Assembly (NCBI GenBank): GCA_963775245.1
Contig: CAVZID010000012.1
Coordinates: forward strand, 186,001-250,000
Direction of reading: 5' to 3'
DNA length: 64,000 nt
Origin: CAVSWT01 sp963775245
GTDB taxonomy: Bacteria > Bacteroidota > Ignavibacteria > Ignavibacteriales > Ignavibacteriaceae
The notes beneath the pieces are model-generated. The model made no database searches and was not told the origin of the DNA. It saw only the letters and a list, made by a program, of their open reading frames with translations. Each line of letters starts with the position of its first letter. The stretch's first letter is position 1. A program made the translations under genes and the position numbers. This document shows, in pieces, positions 36,004 to 45,185 of this stretch.

Positions 36004-38121
36004 ATGAACTTAAATTTAAAGTTTAACATAAAAAGCTTAAAGTTTCAGGCATTCATCGCCTCAGTTGTTTTGCTTTTTTTCTTTAAATTGTTTTTTATTC
36101 CTGCCTCTAACATTTATATCAAAATCCTTGATGAGCTGCTTGTTATATTCACGTCAGTAAGCTTCATCGTCTATTTGATTGAGTTGATGCGCTCAAAGAT
36201 AATAAATCCATTGACTATGGTAATGAACGTTGGAATTTTAAATGCATTTATATTTTTAGTTTTAATATTTGCCGGTTCAATTTTTTCCATATTATTTGAT
36301 AACATTAAGGAAACCATAACCCGCCCGGGCATGGCTTATTCGATTGTTTCTTTCATTTATGTGTTTTTGATTCTTGTTTCAGTTTCCTTCATCTTTTTAA
36401 CATTTAAAGAGCTTTTCTTTTTAAAGCAAAACCGGAATGTAAACCTCTATTTTAATACCATGATTATATTCTTCCTATTAACTTCGTTTGCCACAGTATT
36501 TGATGAAGTTGAAGGACTGGCTTTTATTAAGAATACCTTTTTCATTGTTTCAATTATTTTGATTGCAATTAATTCCATTAAAATATCCTGGATAGCATTT
36601 ATAGTAAAAAAAGAAAAAATTTATCTTTTGTTTCTTTCTATAGTAATTTCTGTTTTGTTCTTTTTAAATTTAATTCAAAGCTCAGGCGATAACACAAGCA
36701 ATCAAATAATTACGGCTTTTTCTCCGGCACTTTCACAGTTCGTTTATATAATTTTTCTTTACGGCGGTATTTATTTCGGAATACTTTTCTTTACAACTCT
36801 TTTTCATTTACCAACCGCAGAAGCATTTGACAGAAAAGCACAGGAAGTTTCTTCACTTCAATATTTCAGCAAGCTTGTTAACCAGGTTTTGGATTTTAAA
36901 GAACTTGCAGAAACTGTGACGGAAATCGCAGCCAAAGTTTGTAATGCTGATGCTTCATGGATTTACTGGCAGAACAAAGATGAAACAAAAATCCTTGCAA
37001 ACAAGTATATCGGCTACGTTGATGCTGAATTAATTACAAAAAATATTTTGGATAAAAAAGATTTGTCAGGTTTAGCAAGTACAAAAATTATTAAGCTGGA
37101 TAGAATTAATACAATTAATAATCTATCGGATAATTATACTCAAGCTGCTGTTTCACTGCTTAAAGCACATAATGAATTACGAGGATATTTGTTTATCGTG
37201 AAGAAAAACCAAAAAATATTTGATGATGAAGATAGAGATGCCATAAATACCTTTTCGGATTATGCATCGATTGCTATTGAAAACAGCCGGTTGTTAGAGG
37301 AATCGATTGAAAAAGAAAGAATGGAAAAAGAACTTGATCTGGCAAGAGAAATTCAAAGAAAAATTTTACCGGCTGAAAATCCAAAATATGAAAAGTTAGA
37401 TATTTCTTCTGTATTTATCCCAGCGTTTGAAGTTGGCGGTGATTATTATGATTTCTTTGAAATAAATGAAAACAATTTAGGCTTTATTATCGCCGATGTT
37501 TCCGGCAAAGGAATTTCGGCTGCTTTTATCATGGCTCAAATTAAAGGAATATTCGAATCCTTATCAAAGGAAATTGACCGGCCAAAAAATATTTTAGTTA
37601 AAGCAAACAGAATTTTAAAAAGAACTTTAGATAGAAAAACTTTTGTAAGTGCAGCATTTGGGGTTATCGATTTTCAAAAAGATATACTTCATCTTGCAAG
37701 GGCAGGTCATTGTCCCATTTTAATTTTGAGAGATGGGGTTGCAGAAAGCATAAGGCCTTCAGGGATAGGGCTCGGTTTAAATTTTGGAAATCAGTTTGAA
37801 GATAATTTAGATGAAATTGAAATTAAGCTTAAGAATGATGATGTAATTGTGCTTTATACTGATGGCATAACTGAAGCAAAAAATAATTTGATGGAAGATT
37901 TCGGCGATAAACATTTTGAAAAAATTCTACTCGATTCACATAAAAAGAGTGTGGATGAAATTACAAAAAAAGTAATAGAGGAAGTGACGCAATTTTCGCA
38001 AAATACTTCCCAGCATGATGACATCACTCTTGTAGTATTTAAATGGAAACAAAAAATTAAACTTGACGGAGAAATAGAATGGCAGAGTTCAACACCTCAG
38101 TTACTGACAAAGGTGAAATAA
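36004..38121 (+). CDS. SpoIIE/RsbU-type PP2C phosphatase with membrane and GAF sensor domains
   Basis: This protein of about 705 residues has seven or eight membrane helices in its first 270 residues, a GAF-like domain (ASWIYWQNKDETKIL to IAIENSRLLEE), a linker helix KERMEKELDLAREIQRKILP and a SpoIIE-type PP2C phosphatase domain with GGDYYDFFEI, ADVSGKGISAAFIMAQIKG, RAGHCPIL, LYTDGITEAKN and HDDITLVVF. Such phosphatases dephosphorylate STAS proteins. It overlaps the STAS gene by 43 bases, so that protein is its probable substrate. ATG 36004 is preferred to TTG 35986. Confidence 0.9.
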   Translation: MNLNLKFNIKSLKFQAFIASVVLLFFFKLFFIPASNIYIKILDELLVIFTSVSFIVYLIELMRSKIINPLTMVMNVGILNAFIFLVLIFAGSIFSILFDNIKETITRPGMAYSIVSFIYVFLILVSVSFIFLTFKELFFLKQNRNVNLYFNTMIIFFLLTSFATVFDEVEGLAFIKNTFFIVSIILIAINSIKISWIAFIVKKEKIYLLFLSIVISVLFFLNLIQSSGDNTSNQIITAFSPALSQFVYIIFLYGGIYFGILFFTTLFHLPTAEAFDRKAQEVSSLQYFSKLVNQVLDFKELAETVTEIAAKVCNADASWIYWQNKDETKILANKYIGYVDAELITKNILDKKDLSGLASTKIIKLDRINTINNLSDNYTQAAVSLLKAHNELRGYLFIVKKNQKIFDDEDRDAINTFSDYASIAIENSRLLEESIEKERMEKELDLAREIQRKILPAENPKYEKLDISSVFIPAFEVGGDYYDFFEINENNLGFIIADVSGKGISAAFIMAQIKGIFESLSKEIDRPKNILVKANRILKRTLDRKTFVSAAFGVIDFQKDILHLARAGHCPILILRDGVAESIRPSGIGLGLNFGNQFEDNLDEIEIKLKNDDVIVLYTDGITEAKNNLMEDFGDKHFEKILLDSHKKSVDEITKKVIEEVTQFSQNTSQHDDITLVVFKWKQKIKLDGEIEWQSSTPQLLTKVK

Positions 38122-38447
38122 GCGTAGTTTATTTAAAAGGATATTTGGACGCTCATACTGCGCCGCAGCTTGAAAATGAATTTTCAAATCTAATCGACCG
38201 CGGCAGAAATATGATTGTAGCAAATTTTAATGACCTGGTTTATATAAGCAGCGCTGGTTTGGGTGTATTCATGGCTTTTATTGAAAACATACGTGACAAT
38301 AAAGGCGATATTAAATTGACAAATATGACCGATAAAGTTTTTAACATTTTTGACTTACTCGGTTTCCCTCTTCTGTATGAAATCTTTAAGCATGAAGAAG
38401 AGGCAATTAAAAAATTTAACGAGACTAATAATCTTGAAAACAAATAA
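38079..38447 (+). CDS. STAS-domain anti-sigma factor antagonist
   Basis: This 122-residue protein is a single STAS domain of the RsbV type. The segment IVANFNDLVYISSAGLGVFMAFIEN contains the conserved phosphorylatable serine. It starts within the 3' end of the phosphatase gene, 43 bases before that stop, and ends 14 bases into the kinase gene. The nested overlaps suggest that phosphatase, antagonist and kinase are made in fixed proportion. Confidence 0.9.
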   Translation: MAEFNTSVTDKGEISVVYLKGYLDAHTAPQLENEFSNLIDRGRNMIVANFNDLVYISSAGLGVFMAFIENIRDNKGDIKLTNMTDKVFNIFDLLGFPLLYEIFKHEEEAIKKFNETNNLENK

Positions 38448-38880
38448 TCACACATCGAGAGAAAAAAAGCTTGTTATAAACAGCCGTACAGAGAATCTAT
38501 CTTTGATACGGGAGTTTGTGCAGGCAAGTGCACTTGCAGCAGGTATGCCATCAAAATCAATAAATGATATGATGCTGGCTGTAGATGAGGCTTGCACAAA
38601 CATTATAAAACATGCTTACAAATCTTACCCTGATGGGGAAATAATTTTGACAATTAAAATTTTCCCCGAAAAAATTATAATTAAAATTAAAGACTACGGA
38701 AATGCATTTCATCCTGAAATAATCCCTGAACCGGATATTCAAGAATACTACCGTCAAAAAAGAGTCGGGGGCCTTGGAATGTATTTAATGAAAACTTTAA
38801 TGGATGAAGTAAAATATATTTCTATTCCCGGAAAGTATAACCAAGTTATGTTAATCAAGAATTTAAATTCATCCCACTAA
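38434..38880 (+). CDS. RsbW-like serine kinase / anti-sigma factor (HATPase_c_2)
   Basis: This protein of about 148 residues has the small GHKL ATPase domain of RsbW/SpoIIAB. The N-box is MMLAVDEACTNIIKHAYK, G1 is KDYGNAF, and the glycine-rich lid is RVGGLGMYLMKTL. It should phosphorylate the STAS protein encoded just upstream and bind an effector. The start is unsure: TTG 38434 gives LKTNNHTSREKKLVINS, while the frame stays open further upstream inside the STAS gene to ATGs at 38377 and 38392. No cognate group-3 sigma factor gene is nearby. Confidence 0.82.
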   Translation: MKTNNHTSREKKLVINSRTENLSLIREFVQASALAAGMPSKSINDMMLAVDEACTNIIKHAYKSYPDGEIILTIKIFPEKIIIKIKDYGNAFHPEIIPEPDIQEYYRQKRVGGLGMYLMKTLMDEVKYISIPGKYNQVMLIKNLNSSH

Positions 38881-38881
38881 A

Positions 38882-40564
38882 ATGAACGAAGTAGATAACC
38901 TTAGATTTAAAAGAAACCTTACATCACTTGTAGAGTTCAGCAGGATAATAAATTCCAGCCTGGATTTAAATTTTATTTTGAATAATATTTTATTGACCTG
39001 CATGGGTAAATTTTTTGCTACCCGCGGATTAATAGCTCTAAAAGAAAATGGAGCTTTAAAATTAAAAATATGCAAAGGCATTTCAGACGAATTAGCTCAA
39101 AAGTTTCCCTCAATTACTTCTTCAAACGGCAGCTTTAAAAGTAATCCGCTGTTCAATGATTTTATAAATGAAGCAAAATTATTTGCGATAGAAAAAATAA
39201 ATTCTTCCGATGAATGTGTTGGAATAATTTGTTTAGGTGAAAAGTTAAATAAAACGCTTTACTCTGAAGATGACCTTGAATTTTTAAGAACCATACTGAA
39301 CATCTCAGCTACAGCAATTCAAAATTCGATTGTGCTAAACAAAGTAACAAAATTAAATAGAACTTTGGATTCAAGATTGAACAGGTTGAATTCATTGTTT
39401 GAACTTAGCAAGGAGTTCGGTTTATTTTCGGAATCAACCAAAGTTGCAAAGCTTTTGGTTTATTCTATCATTGGACAGTTCTTAATTTCAAAATATGCTG
39501 TAGTTAGCTTTAAAGATGAAAATATTGAAATCTTAGAATCTAAAATTACAGGTTCTGATTTAATTAATGCCTTAAAAAATTATAATTATTTAAAAATTAC
39601 TAATTCGTTAATGAAAGATGATATAAAAAAGAATTACGAAGAATTATTTAAAATCGGATTTGAGTTAATTGTTCCTATGCAGCTTCAAGGAAATACACGC
39701 GGATTAATTTTATTGGGAAGAAGAATTAATAATTCCGATTATACCGAAAGTGATATCGAATTTATTTATTCAACGGGAAGCTTAGCAATTATTTCATTAG
39801 AGAATCAAAAACTTTTTCAAGAAGCACTTGAAAAACAAAAGATGGAAGAAGAGCTGGAAATTGCAAGGGATATACAATTAAATCTGCTACCTAGCTCAAT
39901 TCCTAAATTTAATTCATTTGATATTGCCGGAGATAATGTTTCTTCTAAACAAGTTGGCGGCGATTATTATGATATAATTAAGCTAAATGAAAATAATTTT
40001 TATATTGCCATCGCGGATGTATCCGGCAAAGGAGTTCCAGCGGCTTTGTTGATGGCGAACATTCAAGCGTTTTTGCAAATCATTTGTAAGCAGGGAATTA
40101 AGATAGATGAAGCAACCGGTATTATAAATGATTTAATAACGGAGAACACTTCTGATGGAAGATTTATTACTTTTTTCTGGGGTATATTTGATGAACTGAA
40201 AAGAACCTTGACATACGTTAATGCAGGGCATAATCCTCCTTTATTAATAAGAGACGGACAAATTAGTAAACTGGATAAAGGTGGGATTATTTTGGGAGTG
40301 ATGAAAACATTTGTGCCTTATACTGTCGAAGAAATAAGTTTGCAGGACAACGATGTTATAGTTCTATTTACTGATGGAATAACAGAAGCGATGAGTAAAG
40401 CTCATGAAGAATTTTCAGACGAGAGACTGGAAAGATTAGTTTTAACTTTAACAAAAAAATCAGCAGAAGAAATTTTAAAAGAAATAAAAAGACAAGTTCA
40501 GATTTTCACTATGGGTGCGCCTCAGTCTGATGACTTAACTTTGGTAGTGATTAAGGTAAAATAA
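38882..40564 (+). CDS. SpoIIE-type PP2C phosphatase with two GAF domains, cytoplasmic
   Basis: This 560-residue protein has no membrane segment. Two GAF-like domains (about residues 10-145 and 160-310) precede the helix KQKMEEELEIARDIQLNLLP and a SpoIIE PP2C domain with QVGGDYYDIIKL, ADVSGKGVPAALLMANIQA, NAGHNPPLLI, LFTDGITEAMS and SDDLTLVVIKVK. It begins 1 base after the kinase stop. It is inferred to be a second input to the same partner switch, sensing a cytoplasmic signal. Confidence 0.9.
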   Translation: MNEVDNLRFKRNLTSLVEFSRIINSSLDLNFILNNILLTCMGKFFATRGLIALKENGALKLKICKGISDELAQKFPSITSSNGSFKSNPLFNDFINEAKLFAIEKINSSDECVGIICLGEKLNKTLYSEDDLEFLRTILNISATAIQNSIVLNKVTKLNRTLDSRLNRLNSLFELSKEFGLFSESTKVAKLLVYSIIGQFLISKYAVVSFKDENIEILESKITGSDLINALKNYNYLKITNSLMKDDIKKNYEELFKIGFELIVPMQLQGNTRGLILLGRRINNSDYTESDIEFIYSTGSLAIISLENQKLFQEALEKQKMEEELEIARDIQLNLLPSSIPKFNSFDIAGDNVSSKQVGGDYYDIIKLNENNFYIAIADVSGKGVPAALLMANIQAFLQIICKQGIKIDEATGIINDLITENTSDGRFITFFWGIFDELKRTLTYVNAGHNPPLLIRDGQISKLDKGGIILGVMKTFVPYTVEEISLQDNDVIVLFTDGITEAMSKAHEEFSDERLERLVLTLTKKSAEEILKEIKRQVQIFTMGAPQSDDLTLVVIKVK

Positions 40565-40624
40565 ATATTTAATTTTGATATAACTTTTTCCCATACTTTT
40601 CCCGATAGTTTAGTCTAATTAAAA

Positions 40625-43174
40625 ATGAAAAAAATTAGAAATTTCATAGAGAATTATAGACAAAAACTAATCATAGTTTTTACGGCAGTACTTTTTTGTT
40701 TTTCGCTGGCAAGTATTATTATAACTGTAAATGTAAATGTGCAATCAAATGATGAATGTTGGTGGGTTTCTGAAAAAGTTAATAACTCAACTGACAGTGT
40801 TGCAATAAGATTTGAACGTGTAAAAATTGATGGTGTTACCTGGAATGCGGGGATAAGAGATGGTGATTATCTTTTAGCTATTAATGGAGTGTCTTTAAGG
40901 GGTACCGAACAAGCGCAATTAACTTTAAATAAGGTTAACGGCGGAGAGTACGCTGATTATAAAGTAAAGAAAAAGGATGGGGGTATATTTGAAACAAAGG
41001 TTTACATAAAAAAACTTGTAAACTTTTTCCAGCTTACTTTATGCTTATTGGGTTTCATATGGTTGATAATAGGATTTGTTGTAGTCTCAGCAAAACCTGA
41101 TGGATTTGTGCAAAGAAGATTTTATGCAATTAGCACTACTCTTGTTATGTATGGAACCCTTGTGTTTTTTAATTCAAAAACTGTTCAGTCAAGTTTAGCT
41201 CTGAGAGTATTTTTTGATTTCTTTTCGACATTCGGGGCAATCTTTACTCCATTTCTTGTAATACATTTCTTCTTAATTTTTCCAAGAGAACTAAAAACTA
41301 TTACCAGGCGGGGAGTTAAAAAAGCTTTATATATAATCCCTATTGTTTTATATGTCTCATTATACATATACAGAATATTTTTTGTATGGGGTAAACCAAA
41401 TCCAGCTTATCACTATAAGTGGTATAATGATGTTGTTGGCTTTTACTTCTTCACAGGATTTTTTATTGGTCTTGTTTTGTTAATTATTAATTATTTCAAA
41501 TTAAAATCTAAAGAAGAAAGAAAACCAATCTTCATAATTTTGCTGGCATACATTTTTGGGATTGCAAGTGTAACTTTTTCAGCTTTTGTCGCCCCGGCTA
41601 TTGCCGATATGATTTTCAATTCTCCTGAATATTATATGCCCATTGTGTTTTTGATTGTATTACCAATAGGATTTGCTTATTCCATTTTCAAATACCAGCT
41701 AATGGATGTAAGCGTTGTCATTAAGAATACTATAATGTACGGGGCTGCTACTGTTGCGATTGCTTTTACTTATTTTGTTATTATATACGGAATTGGTTTA
41801 ACAATTAGTTCGGCTATCGGAACCGAATACCAAGGTTTAATTTTAGGTATAATCTTTATAGTCTTCGCAGTGATATTTCAATCTTCAAAAGATAAATTCC
41901 AAGATTTAATAACGTCAAAATTTTATCCTGAACAATTTGCCTATCAAAAAGTGCTAGTTCATTTCAGTGGCGAAATATCCGGCATGGTAGGATTGGACAA
42001 TATTCTTGACTACACAAAGCAAACTTTGGTTAATGCTTTAATGATAAACCATTTTGGAATCATGCTTAAAGAAAATGATTCAGAAGGTTTTAATTTAGTA
42101 AGAAGCAAAGGTATGGGTAACGTTAATTTGCAAATTACAAATGGAAGCATTGCACAGTTAGTAAAAGGGAAAGAAGACTTAGCTATAACTAAAATAATTG
42201 AACGAGAGGAATTTGAAGAATTCTTTCCTGAACATTTTGAAAAGTTTACTGAAGGAAATATTTATACAATTATTCCAATGGTTATTAAAGCTAAAGTTGT
42301 TGGTTTGATGCTGTTTGGTTTAAAGCATTCCGGATCTCAATTCGGGGGTAAAGACCTTGAGCTGCTGTCATCAGCTGCTTCTCAAACTGCAGTAGCAATT
42401 GAAAATGCCCGGCTCTATCAAGCAGAAGCACAAAAATTGAGAATGGAAAGAGATCTTGATTTAGCACGAAAGATACAACAAGGCTTGCTGCCCGCTTGTA
42501 TTCCAAACATTAACGGTTTGGATATTTGCGGAGAAATGATTCCTGCAATGCAGGTTGGGGGAGATTATTATGATTTGATACCTGTTTCTGAAAACAAAAT
42601 GTTTGTGGTTGTCGGTGATGTTTCCGGTAAAGGATTATCAGCCGCACTTTATATGACGAAGCTTCAAACAATGATTCAGCTTGCTTGCACGATTGATAAA
42701 AGCCCGAGAGAAATTCTTATTGATATAAATAAAAGAATGTATGCTGCTTTTGATAAAAATTCTTTTGTCACTATGACATTAGCATTATTTGATATTAATA
42801 AAAACACAGTGAGATTTTGCAGAGCAGGGCACATGCCGATTTTAACTACCGCAAATGGAACAGTGAATGCATATAAGACTCAGGGGTTGGGAGTTGGTTT
42901 GGAATACGGAGCAATTTTTGAAAGCACATTAAAAGAAGAAGAACTAATTTTAAAACCCGGACAAATCTATGCTTTCTTTTCAGACGGTATTACCGAAGCA
43001 ATGAATGAAAAAATGGATTTATTTGGAGAAGAAAACCTTTCGCTAATACTAAGCAATAAAACCAATCAAAAATCTGCTGAGATAATGAATGAAATATGGA
43101 AAAATATTAATACCTTCCGCGGCAAAGCAGAACAAAATGATGATATGACAATGGTTCTGGTAAAGGTGAGCTAA
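40625..43174 (+). CDS. SpoIIE-type PP2C phosphatase with PDZ, multi-helix membrane and GAF domains
   Basis: This 849-residue protein has an N-terminal helix, an extracytoplasmic PDZ-like domain (about 50-125, with AGIRDGDYLLAINGVSL), eight or so membrane helices (about 135-415), a GAF domain (about 440-590), linker KLRMERDLDLARKIQQGLLP and a PP2C domain with GGDYYDLIPV, GDVSGKGLSAALYMTKLQ, RAGHMPIL and FFSDGITEAMN. It is the third phosphatase of this region. The PDZ domain suggests that it reads a peptide or envelope signal. It starts 60 bases after the previous gene and is followed by a terminator. Confidence 0.9.
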   Translation: MKKIRNFIENYRQKLIIVFTAVLFCFSLASIIITVNVNVQSNDECWWVSEKVNNSTDSVAIRFERVKIDGVTWNAGIRDGDYLLAINGVSLRGTEQAQLTLNKVNGGEYADYKVKKKDGGIFETKVYIKKLVNFFQLTLCLLGFIWLIIGFVVVSAKPDGFVQRRFYAISTTLVMYGTLVFFNSKTVQSSLALRVFFDFFSTFGAIFTPFLVIHFFLIFPRELKTITRRGVKKALYIIPIVLYVSLYIYRIFFVWGKPNPAYHYKWYNDVVGFYFFTGFFIGLVLLIINYFKLKSKEERKPIFIILLAYIFGIASVTFSAFVAPAIADMIFNSPEYYMPIVFLIVLPIGFAYSIFKYQLMDVSVVIKNTIMYGAATVAIAFTYFVIIYGIGLTISSAIGTEYQGLILGIIFIVFAVIFQSSKDKFQDLITSKFYPEQFAYQKVLVHFSGEISGMVGLDNILDYTKQTLVNALMINHFGIMLKENDSEGFNLVRSKGMGNVNLQITNGSIAQLVKGKEDLAITKIIEREEFEEFFPEHFEKFTEGNIYTIIPMVIKAKVVGLMLFGLKHSGSQFGGKDLELLSSAASQTAVAIENARLYQAEAQKLRMERDLDLARKIQQGLLPACIPNINGLDICGEMIPAMQVGGDYYDLIPVSENKMFVVVGDVSGKGLSAALYMTKLQTMIQLACTIDKSPREILIDINKRMYAAFDKNSFVTMTLALFDINKNTVRFCRAGHMPILTTANGTVNAYKTQGLGVGLEYGAIFESTLKEEELILKPGQIYAFFSDGITEAMNEKMDLFGEENLSLILSNKTNQKSAEIMNEIWKNINTFRGKAEQNDDMTMVLVKVS

Positions 43175-43194
43175 TATTATTTTATAAAATAAAA

Positions 43195-43222
43195 ATCCCG
43201 GAATAAAATTCCGGGATTATTT
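43195..43222. terminator. Bidirectional terminator between convergent genes
   Basis: A perfect 10-base stem ATCCCGGAAT (43195-43204) with ATTCCGGGAT (43208-43217) encloses an AAA loop. T-rich sequence follows on the plus strand and A-rich sequence precedes it, so it can stop both the phosphatase transcript and the protease transcript. Confidence 0.88.
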
Positions 43223-43248
43223 CTTTTAATTTAACTTCACTAAATATT

Positions 43249-44595
43249 TTACTGCATTACTGCTCTAAATGCATTTACTCTTCCTTTTCCATAATAATCA
43301 TCATTACCTGGCTTGCCAAGGTCGTCGGAAGATGAGCGCAGTATCGCTTCAACCCTTGATGGACTTAAATGGCCGCCGTGCGACTGCATAATCAGCGCGA
43401 CTACGCCTGCAACGTGAGGTGTAGCCATACTTGTGCCATCTGCCCATGTGTATGTGCTTGTTCCATAACTTGGACTTAAAACCATATCCCAATACCATAG
43501 TCCATTTGGATATAAAAGGTCATTTCCCCCGGGTGCAGCAAAACTAACCAAAGATTGACCATAGTTTGTATATTCTGCAGGATCATCAAAGTTTGAGGCA
43601 CCGTAAGCAAAACCAGTAGGGCCTGTTGCGGAGACGCATATTACATGCTGAATCTCTGCAGGCTCTGATACGTACATACCCGCATGGTCAAAATCAATTC
43701 CATCATTGCCTGCTGCAACTATAACTGTTACACCTTTTTGATATGCATAGTTTATTGCAAGCCCTAAAGCAACATTAAGCTTGGCTGCGTCTTTCGAATT
43801 TCTTGGGAAAACTGCTCCAAGACTCATATTAATTATATCTGCATTAGCTTCACCTGCAGCATATAGAATTGCTGAAATAACAGCATCAAAAGTGCCGGAA
43901 CCATCTTGTAAAGCTTTTAGTGCTATGATAGTTGCATGCGGCGCTATTCCTATTGTTCCAATACCATTGTCCTCTGCAGCAATAATACCGGCAACGTGTG
44001 TTGCATGCCAAAAAGTTCCAGCATCCTGATTAAAATTGAAACCATCTACAAAAGATTTAGAAGCAGTCATATCAATATTATCTTTTAAATCAATATGATT
44101 GCTTGCTATACCACCGTCGATTACAGCAACTCTAACGCCTTGTCCTGTAAATCCGGCATCCCATGCTTCCGGTGCATGAATTGCTGACGGGGCCCACTGA
44201 TAAGCCCAAAATGATTCATCACTTCCAATTGACTGTTCAACTACATTCGTTTCAGGTGAAACCCATTGAACAAGTATATCCCGGGTTACGGATTTTATAC
44301 CGGATTTCTTTTCAAGTAATGCTGCAGAATTATCAGTTAAGCCGCTTACTTTTGCAACCTTAATTTCAGGATGGGTTTCTTCAACAACACCTCCAATACT
44401 GTTAACAGTATTTACAAAGTCGTTTTCATTTGATGAATACTGAACTAAGAAATAATCGGCTTGAGGAAAGTTAACTTTGGCAAGAGTTGAGGCAGTATTT
44501 TCTTCCTGGTTTGAACTAACAGGAGGTGTTTCATTACAACTGTAATTAATAAAAAGGACGCAAAGAACCGCTGCAAAGGAAAGAAATTTTTTCAT
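43249..44595 (-). CDS. Subtilisin-like serine protease (S8), lipoprotein
   Basis: From ATG 44595 (preceded by GGAGG) this is 448 residues. The start MKKFLSFAAVLCVLFINYSCNETPP looks like a lipoprotein signal with Cys20. A propeptide inhibitor-like domain (YFLVQYSSNENDFVNTVNSIGG) precedes the catalytic domain. The triad is clear: Asp in VRVAVIDGGIASNHIDL, His in HATHVAGIIAAEDNG, and Ser in ADGTSMATPHVAGVVAL, with the oxyanion Asn in IVAAGNDGIDF. It is inferred to act at the cell surface or in the periplasm. No sorting domain is present. Confidence 0.92.
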   Translation of the reverse strand: MKKFLSFAAVLCVLFINYSCNETPPVSSNQEENTASTLAKVNFPQADYFLVQYSSNENDFVNTVNSIGGVVEETHPEIKVAKVSGLTDNSAALLEKKSGIKSVTRDILVQWVSPETNVVEQSIGSDESFWAYQWAPSAIHAPEAWDAGFTGQGVRVAVIDGGIASNHIDLKDNIDMTASKSFVDGFNFNQDAGTFWHATHVAGIIAAEDNGIGTIGIAPHATIIALKALQDGSGTFDAVISAILYAAGEANADIINMSLGAVFPRNSKDAAKLNVALGLAINYAYQKGVTVIVAAGNDGIDFDHAGMYVSEPAEIQHVICVSATGPTGFAYGASNFDDPAEYTNYGQSLVSFAAPGGNDLLYPNGLWYWDMVLSPSYGTSTYTWADGTSMATPHVAGVVALIMQSHGGHLSPSRVEAILRSSSDDLGKPGNDDYYGKGRVNAFRAVMQ

Positions 44596-45185
44596 AGCTG
44601 CCCTCCGAAATAATTTTAAATGGAATTTTAATTGAACTGTTGGAATTAACAACGAATAGGAATTTAAAAATATTTTATCTGCTCCCTAATGCTGCCCAAA
44701 TAATATTTATAAAGCCCGTTGTTATTTACATATCTTTCTTTTGAAAATCAATATTTATAATATTGTTTAATAAAGAAGAATAATTTTCTTATAAGATCTA
44801 AAATCAAATTTAAAGTCACTTTTGTTAAATAATATAAAAAAAATCTTTAGTTACTTTGAGGAAAACCATAAAATCTTACTTTTACACTCTAAAATAATTC
44901 AACAGAAAATTCGATTAATCCGTACTTATTTAACTTTATTCTTTAGTATACAAATTAGTTTTAAGTATTCATGCCAGATTGGTTTTATTTACTTACTTCT
45001 TAGGTTAAAATTATAATTGTAATTGAAATACTCATCAAAAAAAATGTTTTGATTTTAATAAATATTTCATAACTTATTAAACATCTATTCAATATTAGTT
45101 AGTTCTGTACGGAATAAGTCGCTTAAAAAACATTGTTCCCGGTTTAATTTTTTTAAACGGTACTCGACTTTTTTAAGATATTTTT
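44596..45185. other. Gene-free stretch upstream of the hybrid kinase
   Basis: This divergent 590-base region between the protease and hybrid kinase genes is very AT-rich. A 64-codon open frame at 44822-45016 starts with TTG and has no coding character. The only clear structure is the nested hairpin at 45116-45170. Promoters for both flanking genes must lie here, but I see no convincing match. Confidence 0.4.
45116..45175 (+). promoter_or_regulatory. Nested hairpin with T tract just before a start codon
   Basis: Outer arms AAGTCG (45116-45121) and CGACTT (45165-45170) enclose an inner stem at 45139-45147 and 45153-45160 (C-C-G, one bulged G, TTTAA with TTAAACGG). The outer stem runs into TTTTTT, and the ATG of the hybrid kinase follows 15 bases later. 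The shape is that of an intrinsic terminator, so it is a candidate attenuator of the kinase gene. Confidence 0.45.

Noticed and set aside
44822..45016. 64-codon open frame in the gap before the hybrid kinase
   Set aside because: It starts with TTG, has a low-complexity Ile/Leu/Lys composition expected of random AT-rich DNA, and has no ribosome site.
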